Program-made: the position numbers and the translations under genes
Part shown: one piece after another, positions 16,403-25,120 of the stretch
Layout: each line of letters opens with the position of its first letter
Numbering within the stretch: position 1 is the first letter of the stretch
The notes under the pieces: model-generated
The model's database searches: none
Seen by the model: only the letters and a program-made list of their open reading frames with translations
Told to the model about the DNA's origin: nothing
Source of the DNA: Erythrobacter sp. HKB08
GTDB lineage: Bacteria; Pseudomonadota; Alphaproteobacteria; Sphingomonadales; Sphingomonadaceae
NCBI RefSeq assembly: GCF_004114695.1
Contig: NZ_CP035310.1
Span: 558,001 to 622,000 of the forward strand
DNA length: 64,000 nucleotides
Reading direction: 5' to 3'

Positions 16403-17704
16403 ATGCGCGGCGATACCAAACCGGACGTATGTGTAATCGGGCTCGGCTATATCGGGCTTCCCACGGCAGCGATCATCGCCCGGGCGAATTGCCCGGTGAC
16501 CGGGATCGACGTGTCGCAGCACGTGGTCGACACGATCAATCGCGGCGAGATTCACATCGAGGAAGTCGATCTCGACGGGCTGGTGCGCGGCGTCGTGCAG
16601 CGCGGCATGCTCAAGGCATCGACCCAGATCGTCCCGGCCGACGTATTCGTGATCGCCGTGCCGACCCCGTTCGAGAAGGACGGCCAGCACACCCCCGACG
16701 TATCCTACGTGATGGCGGCGGCGACCGAGGTTGCCGGCGTGCTCAAGAAGGGCGACTGCATCATCCTCGAATCCACCTCGCCGGTGGGCACGACGGAGCA
16801 GATGCGCGACCTGATCGCCGGGCTTCGCCCCGACCTCAAGCTGCCGGGCCTCACGACCGACACGCCGGATGTCTCGATCGCCTACTGCCCCGAGCGCGTC
16901 CTGCCGGGCAAGATTCTCGAAGAGCTGACGCATAACGACCGCTCGATCGGCGGCATCACCCCGCGCTGTGCGCGCAAGGCGCTCGCCTTCTACAAGCGCT
17001 TCGTGCGCGGGACCTGCGTCACCACCGACGCGAAAAGCGCGGAGATGACCAAGCTGGTCGAGAACGCCTATCGCGACGTGAACATCGCTTTCGCCAACGA
17101 GCTTTCGATCATCTCCGACGAAATGGGGCTCGATGTGTGGGAAGTGATCAAGCTCGCCAACCGCCATCCGCGCGTGAACATCCTCACGCCGGGTCCGGGC
17201 GTCGGCGGCCACTGCATCGCAGTCGACCCGTGGTTCATCATCAACGGTGCGCCCGAGCATTCGCCGCTGATCCGCACGGGACGCGAAGTGAACGATGCGA
17301 AGATGCACCACGTCGTCGCGCGCGCGGAAAAGCTCATTGCCGACAACCCGGGTGTGCCGGTTGCCTGCCTCGGCCTCGCCTTCAAGGCGAATATCGACGA
17401 TTTCCGCGAAAGCCCGGCGCGCTTCGTCGCCTCGCGGCTGGCGCGCAAGTTCGGATCGCAGGTGTCGATCGTCGAGCCTTACGCGGGCGAGCTACCGATC
17501 GAGTTCAAGGATACCGGCGTCGAGCTGGTCGACCTCGACCACGCGCTGGAGAACTGCGGGATCCTGATCGTGCTGGTCGACCATGACGTGTTCAAGGTCG
17601 TGCCGAGCGAAGAACGCGCCCAAGCGCTGGTCTACGACACGCGCGGCATCTGGCCCGATGCGAGCATGGAACCGCGCAAGGAAGGCCTGCGCCTCGCAAG
17701 CTGA
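16403..17704 (+). CDS. wecC: UDP-N-acetyl-D-mannosamine dehydrogenase
   Basis: A 433-residue nucleotide-sugar dehydrogenase of the UDP-glucose/GDP-mannose dehydrogenase family. The NAD-binding GLGYIGLP is at residues 13-20, the middle domain carries KLVENAYRDVNIAFANELS, and the catalytic cysteine is in GGHCIAVDPW (about Cys271). C-terminal GLAFKANIDDFRESPA completes the fold. With the upstream epimerase it would oxidise UDP-ManNAc to UDP-ManNAcA. The start follows AGGACAGC. A very long hairpin separates it from the convergent epimerase gene. Confidence 0.93.
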   Translation: MRGDTKPDVCVIGLGYIGLPTAAIIARANCPVTGIDVSQHVVDTINRGEIHIEEVDLDGLVRGVVQRGMLKASTQIVPADVFVIAVPTPFEKDGQHTPDVSYVMAAATEVAGVLKKGDCIILESTSPVGTTEQMRDLIAGLRPDLKLPGLTTDTPDVSIAYCPERVLPGKILEELTHNDRSIGGITPRCARKALAFYKRFVRGTCVTTDAKSAEMTKLVENAYRDVNIAFANELSIISDEMGLDVWEVIKLANRHPRVNILTPGPGVGGHCIAVDPWFIINGAPEHSPLIRTGREVNDAKMHHVVARAEKLIADNPGVPVACLGLAFKANIDDFRESPARFVASRLARKFGSQVSIVEPYAGELPIEFKDTGVELVDLDHALENCGILIVLVDHDVFKVVPSEERAQALVYDTRGIWPDASMEPRKEGLRLAS

Positions 17705-17724
17705 TCGTTGAAGATGCGGTGCCA

Positions 17725-17796
17725 GCCCGCTCCCCCGCCCAGCCACCCGATATCGTGAACCGGTAGCCTATCGGGTGGCTGGGCGGGGGAGTGGGC
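17725..17796. repeat. long inverted repeat between convergent genes
   Basis: Arms 17725-17751 and 17770-17796 are 27 bases each and complementary except at one position (a G-T wobble in one transcript), with an 18-base loop. The stem is extremely GC-rich, with runs of C and G. It sits exactly between the convergent wecC and epimerase genes, so a bidirectional transcription stop is the simplest role. It has no T-tract and its arms are far longer than a normal terminator, so a palindromic repeat element is possible. Confidence 0.85.
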
Positions 17797-17805
17797 CGGA
17801 ACCGA

Positions 17806-18819
17806 CTAGACCCGATAATAATCCCGATACCAGGCGACGAACTGGCGGATGCCCTCGCGGTAATCGGTTTCAGGCTTGTAGCCCGTCAGGCGGCGAAGCA
17901 GGTCTGCATTGGCCCATGTCGCGGGCACATCGCCCTTCTGCATGTCCATGTAGTTGCGCTTGGCCTTGATGCCGCATTCCTCCTCGATTGCCTCGATGAA
18001 GTCGAGCAGCTTGACCTTGTCGGAATTGCCGATGTTGACCACGCGGAACGGCGCGACGGGCGAGAGGCTGTCGCCTTCCTCGATGTCGTCCTTGCTTTCC
18101 GGGCGCTGGGGCACAGCGTCGATCAGCAGACGGATGCCGCGCACGAGATCGGTCACGAAAGTGAAGTCGCGGTACATCTCGCCGTGGTTGTAGATATCGA
18201 TCGGGGTGCCTTCGAGGATACCCTTGGTGAACTTGAACAGCGCCATGTCGGGCCGGCCCCACGGGCCATAGACCGTGAAGAAGCGGAACATGGTCGTCGG
18301 CAGGTTCCACAGATGCGCATAGCTGTGCGCCATCGATTCGTTCGCCTTCTTGGTCGCGGCGTAGAAGGTCATCTGCGTCTCGACCCGCTCCAGCTCGTCG
18401 AACGGCATCTCGTCGTTCGCGCCGTAGACCGAGCTGGTCGAGGCCATCAGCAAATGGTCGACTTCCAGCTCGCGCGCGCATTCCATGATGTTGAACGTGC
18501 CGACGATATTCGCATCGAGATAGGCGCGCGGGTTCTCGAGGCTGTAGCGCACGCCCGCCTGCGCCGCGAGATGGACGATGACGTCGGGCTTTTCCGCCAG
18601 CATCAGTTCGCGCAGCGCGTCGAAATCCTCGAGCATGCCGATATGCGCGCTGAAATGCTGGTTCTGCAGCAGCATCTGGTGGCGGCGTTCCTTGATGCGC
18701 ACGTCGTAATAGTCGGTCATCCCGTCGAAGCCGACGACTTCGAAGCCCTCCTTCAGGAGCAGCTGTGCGAGGTGGAAACCGATGAAACCGGCGGTGCCGG
18801 TGACGAATACCTTTCGCAT
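17806..18819 (-). CDS. NAD-dependent epimerase, UDP-glucuronate 4-epimerase type
   Basis: A 337-residue short-chain dehydrogenase-type sugar epimerase. The Rossmann motif TGTAGFIG is at residues 7-14. STSSVYG and YAATKKANE (Tyr153 and Lys157) form the catalytic site. The DYYDVRIKERR and HLAAQAGVRYSLENP blocks are those of the CapI/LpsL/GAE group, which converts UDP-glucuronate to UDP-galacturonate. It is the last gene of the long minus-strand polysaccharide operon, 19 bases after the sugar transferase. Related epimerases on other UDP-uronic acids cannot be excluded. Confidence 0.88.
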   Translation of the reverse strand: MRKVFVTGTAGFIGFHLAQLLLKEGFEVVGFDGMTDYYDVRIKERRHQMLLQNQHFSAHIGMLEDFDALRELMLAEKPDVIVHLAAQAGVRYSLENPRAYLDANIVGTFNIMECARELEVDHLLMASTSSVYGANDEMPFDELERVETQMTFYAATKKANESMAHSYAHLWNLPTTMFRFFTVYGPWGRPDMALFKFTKGILEGTPIDIYNHGEMYRDFTFVTDLVRGIRLLIDAVPQRPESKDDIEEGDSLSPVAPFRVVNIGNSDKVKLLDFIEAIEEECGIKAKRNYMDMQKGDVPATWANADLLRRLTGYKPETDYREGIRQFVAWYRDYYRV

Positions 18820-18838
18820 GGAAATGTGCCTTCGTGGA

Positions 18839-20140
18839 TTAGCGGGCGCCGAAGCCGCCTGCGATGACCCTCAGGGTCTTCAATGTGATCAGCAGGTCGA
18901 GCCACAGCGAGATGTTCTTCACGTAGTAGAAATCGTACCGCAGCTTGTCGGTCGCGGTATCGACCCCGGTGACGTGGCCCTGGTTGACCTGCGCCCAGCC
19001 TGTCAGGCCGGGGCGGACGATGTGGCGATAGGAATAGAACGGGATTTCGGTCTCGTACCATTCGGACAGGCTGAGCGCTTCGGGGCGCGGGCCGATCCAG
19101 CTCATGTCGCCCTTGAGCACGTTCCACGCCTGCGGCAGCTCGTCGAGCCGAACTTTGCGCAGGAAGCGCCCGACGCGGGTGATGCGATCGTCGTCGTCCT
19201 TGGTCATGGAATCGTGGCGCTGCGCATCGACATGGTCGTCGACCTTGCGCTCGCGCATGGTGCGGAACTTGACCATGCGGAAGACCTCGCCGCGAAAGCC
19301 CATCCGTTCCTGGACGAACAGCACCGGCCCCCTGGAATCGAGTTTGATCACGAGCGCGATGCCGAGCATCAGCAGGATCAGAACCGGCGAGAGCAGGATC
19401 ACGGCGAGCACGTCGACCAGGCGCTTGGCGGCCATGTAGGGCAGGTTGGGGATGAGCGAGCCGAGCACGTTCTCGCTCAGCTGGTCGATCCGCACCTGCC
19501 CGGTCTCGAGCTCGGTGATCTGGCGGTAGTGATAGACCGGAATGCCCTTGAGGGCGGCCTTGGCGAAGAGGCGTTCCCATTCCGGGTGATGGTCGAAATG
19601 CAGGTCGCCGACGACCGACCCGTTGAGATTGCCGCTGTCGATCAGCGCCTCGAACTCTTCCTGCGAGGCGACCGCGACATGTTCGGGGCGCGGGCGCATC
19701 TCGGTCACTCGTCCGCCCGGCACGATATATTGCGCCTTGTTGCCGAGCCGCGTCCAAGCGGTGAGGACGTAGCTCGTCACCAGCGTCGCACCGGCGCACA
19801 GGCCGAACAGCGCGATCGAATAGGGCGAGCGCAGCATGCCGATCACCGCTGCCGCCGCCGCGAAAGCGAGCAGGTTGACCGGGATCACATAGGACAGGCG
19901 CCGCGCCTTGGCATATTGGCGCAAGCGCGAGAGGACGTACCAGCTCGCCACTGCTGCGCCGGTCGTCGCAGTCACCGTACCGACAACATAAGGCGCATCG
20001 ATTAGTTCGGCCCGCCCGATCAGCCAGATGGCCGTCGGCATGGCGATCCCGAGCGCGAGATAGCAGAACAGCTGCACGCTCTGGTAGGCGAGCGGGTGGG
20101 TTCGCTGGAGCGCCTTGGGTTCGGCTTGCTGCATCAGCAT
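18839..20140 (-). CDS. polyprenyl glycosylphosphotransferase (initiating sugar transferase)
   Basis: A 433-residue inner-membrane enzyme that transfers a sugar-1-phosphate to undecaprenyl phosphate, starting each polysaccharide repeat unit. The N-terminal half has four or five hydrophobic segments. A central cytoplasmic region precedes the catalytic bacterial sugar transferase domain from about residue 235: KRLVDVLAVILLSPVLILLM, FVQERMGFRGEVFRMVKFRT, RVGRFLRKVRLDELPQAWNV and MSWIGPRPE. It lies 19 bases before the epimerase gene. The preceding kdsA is separated by 83 bases holding hairpins. Confidence 0.92.
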   Translation of the reverse strand: MLMQQAEPKALQRTHPLAYQSVQLFCYLALGIAMPTAIWLIGRAELIDAPYVVGTVTATTGAAVASWYVLSRLRQYAKARRLSYVIPVNLLAFAAAAAVIGMLRSPYSIALFGLCAGATLVTSYVLTAWTRLGNKAQYIVPGGRVTEMRPRPEHVAVASQEEFEALIDSGNLNGSVVGDLHFDHHPEWERLFAKAALKGIPVYHYRQITELETGQVRIDQLSENVLGSLIPNLPYMAAKRLVDVLAVILLSPVLILLMLGIALVIKLDSRGPVLFVQERMGFRGEVFRMVKFRTMRERKVDDHVDAQRHDSMTKDDDDRITRVGRFLRKVRLDELPQAWNVLKGDMSWIGPRPEALSLSEWYETEIPFYSYRHIVRPGLTGWAQVNQGHVTGVDTATDKLRYDFYYVKNISLWLDLLITLKTLRVIAGGFGAR

Positions 20141-20194
20141 AGGTCAGTCCCTCCGCCCGCAAGGCCTGCGGGCGCTGCGATCAATCCAATCCTG

Positions 20195-20215
20195 GCGGCC
20201 CTCCCACCGGGCCGC
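20195..20215 (-). terminator. hairpin after kdsA
   Basis: GCGGCCC and GGGCCGC form a perfect seven-pair stem with a seven-base loop, nine bases after the kdsA stop in the minus direction. The following bases are only mildly T-rich (AGGATTGGATTG). A second stem (CGCCCGC/GCGGGCG) lies at about 20156-20176. It may cause partial termination or mRNA processing before the sugar transferase gene. Confidence 0.35.
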
Positions 20216-20223
20216 GGTCGAAG

Positions 20224-21078
20224 TCAGCCGAAGTCCTGCTCGAGGAACGGCTGCGATTTAACCACTTCGTCGATCCGCTGGAGCTGTTCGAGCAAGCCCT
20301 TGAGGCGGTCGAGCGGCACGGCGTTCGGTCCGTCGGACTTTGCGTTCGCCGGATCGGGGTGCGTTTCCATGAACAGGCCCGAGACGCCGACGGCAACTGC
20401 CGCGCGCGCGAGGACCGGAACGAATTCGCGCTGGCCGCCCGAGCTCTTGCCCTGGCCGCCGGGAAGCTGGACCGAGTGCGTTGCGTCGAACACGACCGGG
20501 CGACCCGTCTCGCGCATGATCGCGAGGCTGCGCATGTCGGAAACGAGGTTCTGGTAGCCGAAGCTCGCGCCGCGTTCGCAGACCATGATGTTGTCGCCGT
20601 CGTGCCCGGCTTCCTTCGATGCGGTCACGGCCTTCTCGACGACATTGGTCATGTCGCCCGGCGCCATGAACTGCGCCTTCTTGATGTTGACCGGCTTGCC
20701 GGCGGCAGCGACCGCCTGGATGAAATCGGTCTGACGCGCGAGGAAGGCCGGGGTCTGCATCACGTCGACCACTTCGGCGACGGCGGCGACCTGTTCCTTC
20801 TCGTGCACGTCGGTCAGCACCGGAATGCCGATCTCGCGCTTCACCTTGGCGAGGATTTCGAGGCCCTCATGCAGGCCCGGACCGCGGAAGCTCGTGCCCG
20901 AGGTGCGGTTCGCCTTGTCGAAGCTGCTCTTGTAGACGGTGTGGATGCCGAGCTCGTCGGCGATTTTCTTGACCGCTTCCGAAGTGCGCAGCGCCATGTC
21001 CTCGGATTCGATGACGCAGGGGCCCGCGAAGAGGAAAAAGGGCTGGTCGAGCCCGACAGTCTTGCCGCAAAGTTTCAT
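20224..21078 (-). CDS. kdsA: 3-deoxy-8-phosphooctulonate synthase
   Basis: A 284-residue KdsA that condenses arabinose-5-phosphate with phosphoenolpyruvate to Kdo-8-phosphate. Family motifs are [47 protein letters not shown] and [20 protein letters not shown]. Kdo is needed for the lipopolysaccharide core and for some capsules. Here kdsA is grouped with kdsB and kdsD inside the polysaccharide operon. It starts 125 bases after kdsB, a wider gap than elsewhere in the operon, so it may have an internal promoter. Confidence 0.95.
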   Translation of the reverse strand: MKLCGKTVGLDQPFFLFAGPCVIESEDMALRTSEAVKKIADELGIHTVYKSSFDKANRTSGTSFRGPGLHEGLEILAKVKREIGIPVLTDVHEKEQVAAVAEVVDVMQTPAFLARQTDFIQAVAAAGKPVNIKKAQFMAPGDMTNVVEKAVTASKEAGHDGDNIMVCERGASFGYQNLVSDMRSLAIMRETGRPVVFDATHSVQLPGGQGKSSGGQREFVPVLARAAVAVGVSGLFMETHPDPANAKSDGPNAVPLDRLKGLLEQLQRIDEVVKSQPFLEQDFG

Positions 21079-21164
21079 GATCGTTTTGGTATCCGTCGAA
21101 TCTGTGTGCTTGGAGGAAAGCCGATAGGCTTCGTAAATGCCAGTTTTGTGGCAGTCGCTTGACA

Positions 21165-21205
21165 GACGCCACTATAACATTGGTGCAGCGATGAAAAGTG
21201 GCGTC
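21165..21205. repeat. inverted repeat in the kdsB-kdsA spacer
   Basis: GACGCCACT (21165-21173) and AGTGGCGTC (21197-21205) are perfect nine-base inverted arms 23 bases apart. One arm overlaps the kdsB stop codon. A further copy of the core (GTGGC at about 21149) lies nearby. On the minus strand the spacer also contains TTATAGT, a possible -10 for kdsA. The arrangement could be an operator or a weak terminator. Confidence 0.4.
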
Positions 21206-22010
21206 AGTCGATGCCCATGACCTGCAGCGACGCCTCGATATGCGGGATGTCGCTCGGGTTGTTGAGTTCCCATATCTCCCACTCGGGCGACTTCACCTCG
21301 ACCACGCGGATCCTCGCGCCGAGATCGAGGAAGCGCAGCTGCTCCAGCCCTTCGAGCTGTTCGAGCAGCGTCGGCTCGCCTGCGACATAGCGGCGGAGCG
21401 CTGCCGGACGATAGGCGTAAAGGCCGATATGCAGCAGCACCGGAAGCGGCCCGTCGCCGATCTTGCCAAGGTCGAAATGGGGGATGATGCGCTTGGAGAA
21501 ATAATGCGCATCGCCCGCGCTGGAGACGGCGGCGAATGTCCCGCCGACGATCTCGCGCTTCTCGTCCGCGACCAGCTTTTCATAAAGCGTGCGTCCGCAG
21601 CGCACGACCGGCGTCGCGACGTCGATCGAAGGGTCGGCGCGCATGGCGGCGATGAGGTCCTCGACGAACCAGTCGGGAATGAGCGGCGCATCGCCTTGCA
21701 AATTGACGACGATTTCCGGCTCCTCGTCGAGCGAGGAAAGCAGCTCGGCGCAGCGCTCGGTCCCGTTGCGGCAGTCCGAAGAGGTGTAGATCGCCTCGGC
21801 CCCGAAGCTGCGCGCGGCATCGAGGATTTCGTCGCTGTCCGATGCGACCACTACGCGGCTGGCCGAGCCGACACGCTTGGCGGCTTCCCAGCTGCGCTCG
21901 ATCAGGGTCTTGGCCTCGCCCGAGGCACCCTTCAGCTCGGCAAGCGGCTTGCCGGGATAGCGCTGCGAGGCATAGCGGGCGGGAATGACGATGAGGATGT
22001 CGCCGGACAT
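21204..22010 (-). CDS. kdsB: 3-deoxy-manno-octulosonate cytidylyltransferase
   Basis: A 268-residue nucleotidyltransferase that activates Kdo with CTP to CMP-Kdo. It opens ILIVIPARYASQRYPGKPLA, the KdsB P-loop-like signature, followed by NGTERCAEL and VVNLQGDAPLIPDWFV. With kdsD upstream and kdsA downstream, the operon can supply CMP-Kdo as a building block. The start lies 30 bases after the glycosyltransferase stop. Genomes of this group normally need at least one kdsB for lipid A-Kdo; whether a second copy exists outside this window cannot be seen. Confidence 0.94.
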   Translation of the reverse strand: MSGDILIVIPARYASQRYPGKPLAELKGASGEAKTLIERSWEAAKRVGSASRVVVASDSDEILDAARSFGAEAIYTSSDCRNGTERCAELLSSLDEEPEIVVNLQGDAPLIPDWFVEDLIAAMRADPSIDVATPVVRCGRTLYEKLVADEKREIVGGTFAAVSSAGDAHYFSKRIIPHFDLGKIGDGPLPVLLHIGLYAYRPAALRRYVAGEPTLLEQLEGLEQLRFLDLGARIRVVEVKSPEWEIWELNNPSDIPHIEASLQVMGID

Positions 22011-22040
22011 AGCTGGCTCCGTTGAATGATTGCGAGCGCG

Positions 22041-23165
22041 CTAGGCGTTCGGGCCGGTCGCGGCAAGTTCCGCAATGGCTTGGCGGTAACGCTCGATGAC
22101 GATGGAAACGTCGTATTCCGCCGCCATCTTGGCGCGGCCCGCATCGCCCATTGCCTGGCGCTCTTCGGGTGAAAGCCCGGCGAAGCGCTCGAAGGCTTCG
22201 GCGAGGCTTGCCGCATCGCGTACCTTGCACAGCAGGCCCGACTTGCCGTCGTCGACTACAGCGCGGCAGCCGGGGACATCGGTGGTGATGACCGGGCGGC
22301 CCATGGCAGCGGCTTCGATCAAGGATCGCGGCGCGCCTTCGCGGTAGGAGGGCAGGACGACGCAGTGTGCTGCCTCGACGAAGGGGCGCACATCGTCGGT
22401 CGCGCCGAGATACTCGACGCTTCCATCGTCGAGATAGGGCTGCAGCTCTTCTTGCGTAATCGCCGTGCGGTTGGCCGCGCCGAGCGGGCCGAGCAATCTG
22501 AAACGGCAATCGGGGCGACGCTTGCGAACCATGCGCGCAGCTTCGAGGAATTCCATCGTCCCCTTGTCGCGGATCAGGCGCGAAATCATCAGGAACGAGA
22601 GGCCGCCATCCTCTGCGGGAAGCGGGCTCGCCGCGAATTGCGCGAGGTCGATGCCCGATCCCGGCAACAGCCGCATCTGCTCTTCGCGCAGGAGTCGGTT
22701 TTCGAGCAGGAACTCGCGGTCATCGGCATTCTGCACGAAGACGACCGGCAGCTTGCCCATGCCGCGGCGGTACAGCAGCTTTCCGGCGAGGAACATCGGC
22801 TTCGAGCCGAGGAAAATCGTCCCGAGCCCGGTGACATTCGGCAGGAAGGGCACGCCCATTCCGCCTGCCGCCATCGCGCCGAAGATGTTGTTCTTGATCG
22901 TGTAGCTCAGCACGATGTCTGGCTCGAGCGCACGGAAATGGCGGCGGAAATGGCCGACCATGCCGAGGTTCTGCGCAACACCCAGCCCGCGCACATCCAT
23001 GGCGAGGTCGACGAAACGCGCACCGAGGCTTTCGAGCTTCTCGGCAGTCTCGTCGCGCGGGGCGAGGATTGTCACCTCGTGCCCGTCAGCCAGCAGCGCC
23101 TCGACCAGCGGCCGCCGGAAATTCCAGATATTCCACGCCGCGTTGACGGTCAGGACGATGCGCAT
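22041..23165 (-). CDS. GT-B glycosyltransferase, family 4
   Basis: A 374-residue GT-B transferase. The N-terminal half starts MRIVLTVNAAWNIWNFRRPL and contains SYTIKNNIFGAMAAGG and PNVTGLGTIF, blocks seen in transferases acting on undecaprenyl-linked acceptors (PglA/WbpX-like). The C-terminal half has LSFLMISRLIRDKGTMEFLE and LPSYREGAPRSLIEAAAMGR, the donor-binding E-x7-E pattern. It should add one sugar to the lipid-linked repeat unit at the inner face of the membrane. It lies between kdsD and kdsB with gaps of about 30 bases. Confidence 0.87.
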   Translation of the reverse strand: MRIVLTVNAAWNIWNFRRPLVEALLADGHEVTILAPRDETAEKLESLGARFVDLAMDVRGLGVAQNLGMVGHFRRHFRALEPDIVLSYTIKNNIFGAMAAGGMGVPFLPNVTGLGTIFLGSKPMFLAGKLLYRRGMGKLPVVFVQNADDREFLLENRLLREEQMRLLPGSGIDLAQFAASPLPAEDGGLSFLMISRLIRDKGTMEFLEAARMVRKRRPDCRFRLLGPLGAANRTAITQEELQPYLDDGSVEYLGATDDVRPFVEAAHCVVLPSYREGAPRSLIEAAAMGRPVITTDVPGCRAVVDDGKSGLLCKVRDAASLAEAFERFAGLSPEERQAMGDAGRAKMAAEYDVSIVIERYRQAIAELAATGPNA

Positions 23166-23193
23166 CGCGCGAACCTCCGCTCAGGCCCGACGC

Positions 23194-24156
23194 TCAGGCA
23201 ACGCCGGCGCGCAGGCAGTCGTGGATGTGGACGAGGCCGACGAAGCCGCCATCCTCGTCGAGCACCGGCAGTGCGCTGATCTTGCGCTCGTTCATCCGCG
23301 CCATCGCTTCCTTGAGCAGCATGTCGCTTTCCGCGGAAAGCGGGTCGCGCGTCGCCGTATCGATCGCGGTGCGGTCCATCAGCCCGTCGAGATTTCGGCG
23401 CAGGTCGCCATCGGTGATGATGCCGGCAAGCTTGCCGTCCTCGCCGACCACACCGGCAACGCCGAAGCCCTTGGCGCTCATTTCGACCAGCACTTCGCCC
23501 ATCGGCTGGCTGGCAGAGACGACCGGCAATTCCTCGCCCGTGTGCATCACGTCGCGCACGCGCAGGAACTGTGCGCCGAGCTTTCCGCCCGGGTGGAAGA
23601 CATGGAAATCCTCCTTCTGGAAGCCGCGCATCCGCATGACGGCAACCGCGAGCGCATCGCCCAGCGCGAGCGTGCAGGTGGTCGAGGTCGTCGGGGCCAT
23701 GCCGACGCTGCACGCCTCGGGCGCCTGCGGCAAAAGCAGCGCGACATCGCCCTGGCGGGCGAGCGTGCTCTCGCCATTGCGGGTGACCGCGATCATCGCG
23801 ATGTCGAACCGCGCGATATAGGCGAGCAGCCCGTGCAGCTCCGCCGTCTCGCCCGAATTGGAGATGACGATGCAGACGTCGTCCTTCGTGATCATGCCGA
23901 GGTCGCCGTGGCTCGCCTCGGACGGATGGACGAAGAAAGACGGCGTGCCGGTCGACGCCAGCGTCGCGGCGATCTTGTTGCCGATATGGCCCGACTTGCC
24001 CATGCCGGAGACGATCACGCGCCCCTTGCAGTCGTGCATCATCTGCGCCGCGCGGTCGAAATCCGCACCCAGCGCATCGGCCATCTGCTCGAGCGCGGCA
24101 ATTTCGGTACGAAGCACTTCGGCGCCGCAGGCCGAGGGGCTGATTTCGCTGGTCAT
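23194..24156 (-). CDS. kdsD: D-arabinose 5-phosphate isomerase (KpsF/GutQ type)
   Basis: A 320-residue isomerase that makes arabinose-5-phosphate from ribulose-5-phosphate, the first step towards Kdo. The N-terminal SIS domain contains VSGMGKSGHIGNKIAATLAS, EASHGDLGM and VISNSGET; two CBS domains follow (from about residue 205, VRDVMHTGEELP, and 270 onward). Domain order and length are those of KdsD/KpsF. It is the first of the three Kdo genes in transcription order, 40 bases after the FkbM methyltransferase gene. In KpsF-type capsule loci a dedicated copy supports Kdo-containing capsules. Confidence 0.93.
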   Translation of the reverse strand: MTSEISPSACGAEVLRTEIAALEQMADALGADFDRAAQMMHDCKGRVIVSGMGKSGHIGNKIAATLASTGTPSFFVHPSEASHGDLGMITKDDVCIVISNSGETAELHGLLAYIARFDIAMIAVTRNGESTLARQGDVALLLPQAPEACSVGMAPTTSTTCTLALGDALAVAVMRMRGFQKEDFHVFHPGGKLGAQFLRVRDVMHTGEELPVVSASQPMGEVLVEMSAKGFGVAGVVGEDGKLAGIITDGDLRRNLDGLMDRTAIDTATRDPLSAESDMLLKEAMARMNERKISALPVLDEDGGFVGLVHIHDCLRAGVA

Positions 24157-24196
24157 GTCGGTACTTTCGAGTTGTTCGGGGCGCCTCTTAGCGGCG

Positions 24197-25108
24197 TCAG
24201 TCGATCAATTCGAGGCCCAATGCGGCGATTTCTTCATCGCTCCTGCAAGTGAACATCCAGTCGCGCCGGTGCTTGTCGGCAACGATCGTCTCGCGGCGGG
24301 CAAATCCCTCCTCGCGGATATGGAACCAGCGATAACCGAGGCTTTCCAGCAGCTTCATCATTTCCGGCACGCGTTTGGCGCGGCGCAGCACTTCGCACAC
24401 CATGTCGGGCTTGTGACGGGCGAGGAATTCGCGCGCACCGTCGAAGACTTCCATTTCGAACCCTTCGACATCGATCTTCACCGCGACGGGTCCGGGGCTG
24501 TCGAGGTGAAGGTCGTCGAGGCGCCTCATCGGCACGCGAACGCCGTGATCGGTGCTCCAGCCAATGTCGACCGAGGAGGCAAGCTGCCCGTCGGACTGGT
24601 TGTAGGGGATGCGGATTTCGCCGTCCTCTCCGCCGATCGCGACAAGCCGCGGGTGGACCCGGTCGCCGAGATCGTTGCGCAGTGTGTTCTCCCACAGGAG
24701 GAGGAAATTCTCGCCGACGATCTCGTAGGCATAGGCCTGCAGGCCAGGGTTCGATCGCGCGGCTGCAAGAGCGAACAGGCCGGTGTAGGACCCGATGTCG
24801 AGAAAGGTCGCGGCGTCGCGCGAGAATGCCAGCGCGGCCTTGAGCGCGTTGCGATCCTGCCCGCTGTCGAGCTGGCCCGCGCCCCAGAACACTTCCTGCG
24901 CGACATGGCAGCGATGTGGCTGCGCCAGCGAAACGCTCGCCCCGCTATCGAGCACCAGCCTGCTTTCGGGCACATTGACCGGCAGGCGCTTCTGCCAATT
25001 GCCCGGAAGCGCGCGCGCTGTACCGACCGCGACACGGCTGATCGGGCGTGCGGTCAGTAATCGCCGCGCAGTAGACTTAAGGATTTGCTTGATCGGCCCT
25101 CCCTCCAA
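24197..25108 (-). CDS. FkbM family methyltransferase
   Basis: A 303-residue SAM-dependent methyltransferase of the FkbM family, members of which often O-methylate sugars in surface polysaccharides. The binding motif is FLDIGSYTGLFALAAARSNP (the DxGxxxG type), followed by GPVAVKIDVEGFEMEVFDGA, the family's second landmark. The only in-frame start near the expected N-terminus is TTG at 25108, and the best purine run (GGAGGGAGGG) lies after it, so the start is uncertain. It sits 12 bases after the flippase gene. The modified sugar is unknown. Confidence 0.82.
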   Translation of the reverse strand: MEGGPIKQILKSTARRLLTARPISRVAVGTARALPGNWQKRLPVNVPESRLVLDSGASVSLAQPHRCHVAQEVFWGAGQLDSGQDRNALKAALAFSRDAATFLDIGSYTGLFALAAARSNPGLQAYAYEIVGENFLLLWENTLRNDLGDRVHPRLVAIGGEDGEIRIPYNQSDGQLASSVDIGWSTDHGVRVPMRRLDDLHLDSPGPVAVKIDVEGFEMEVFDGAREFLARHKPDMVCEVLRRAKRVPEMMKLLESLGYRWFHIREEGFARRETIVADKHRRDWMFTCRSDEEIAALGLELID

Positions 25109-25120
25109 TCGCCGACTTGT

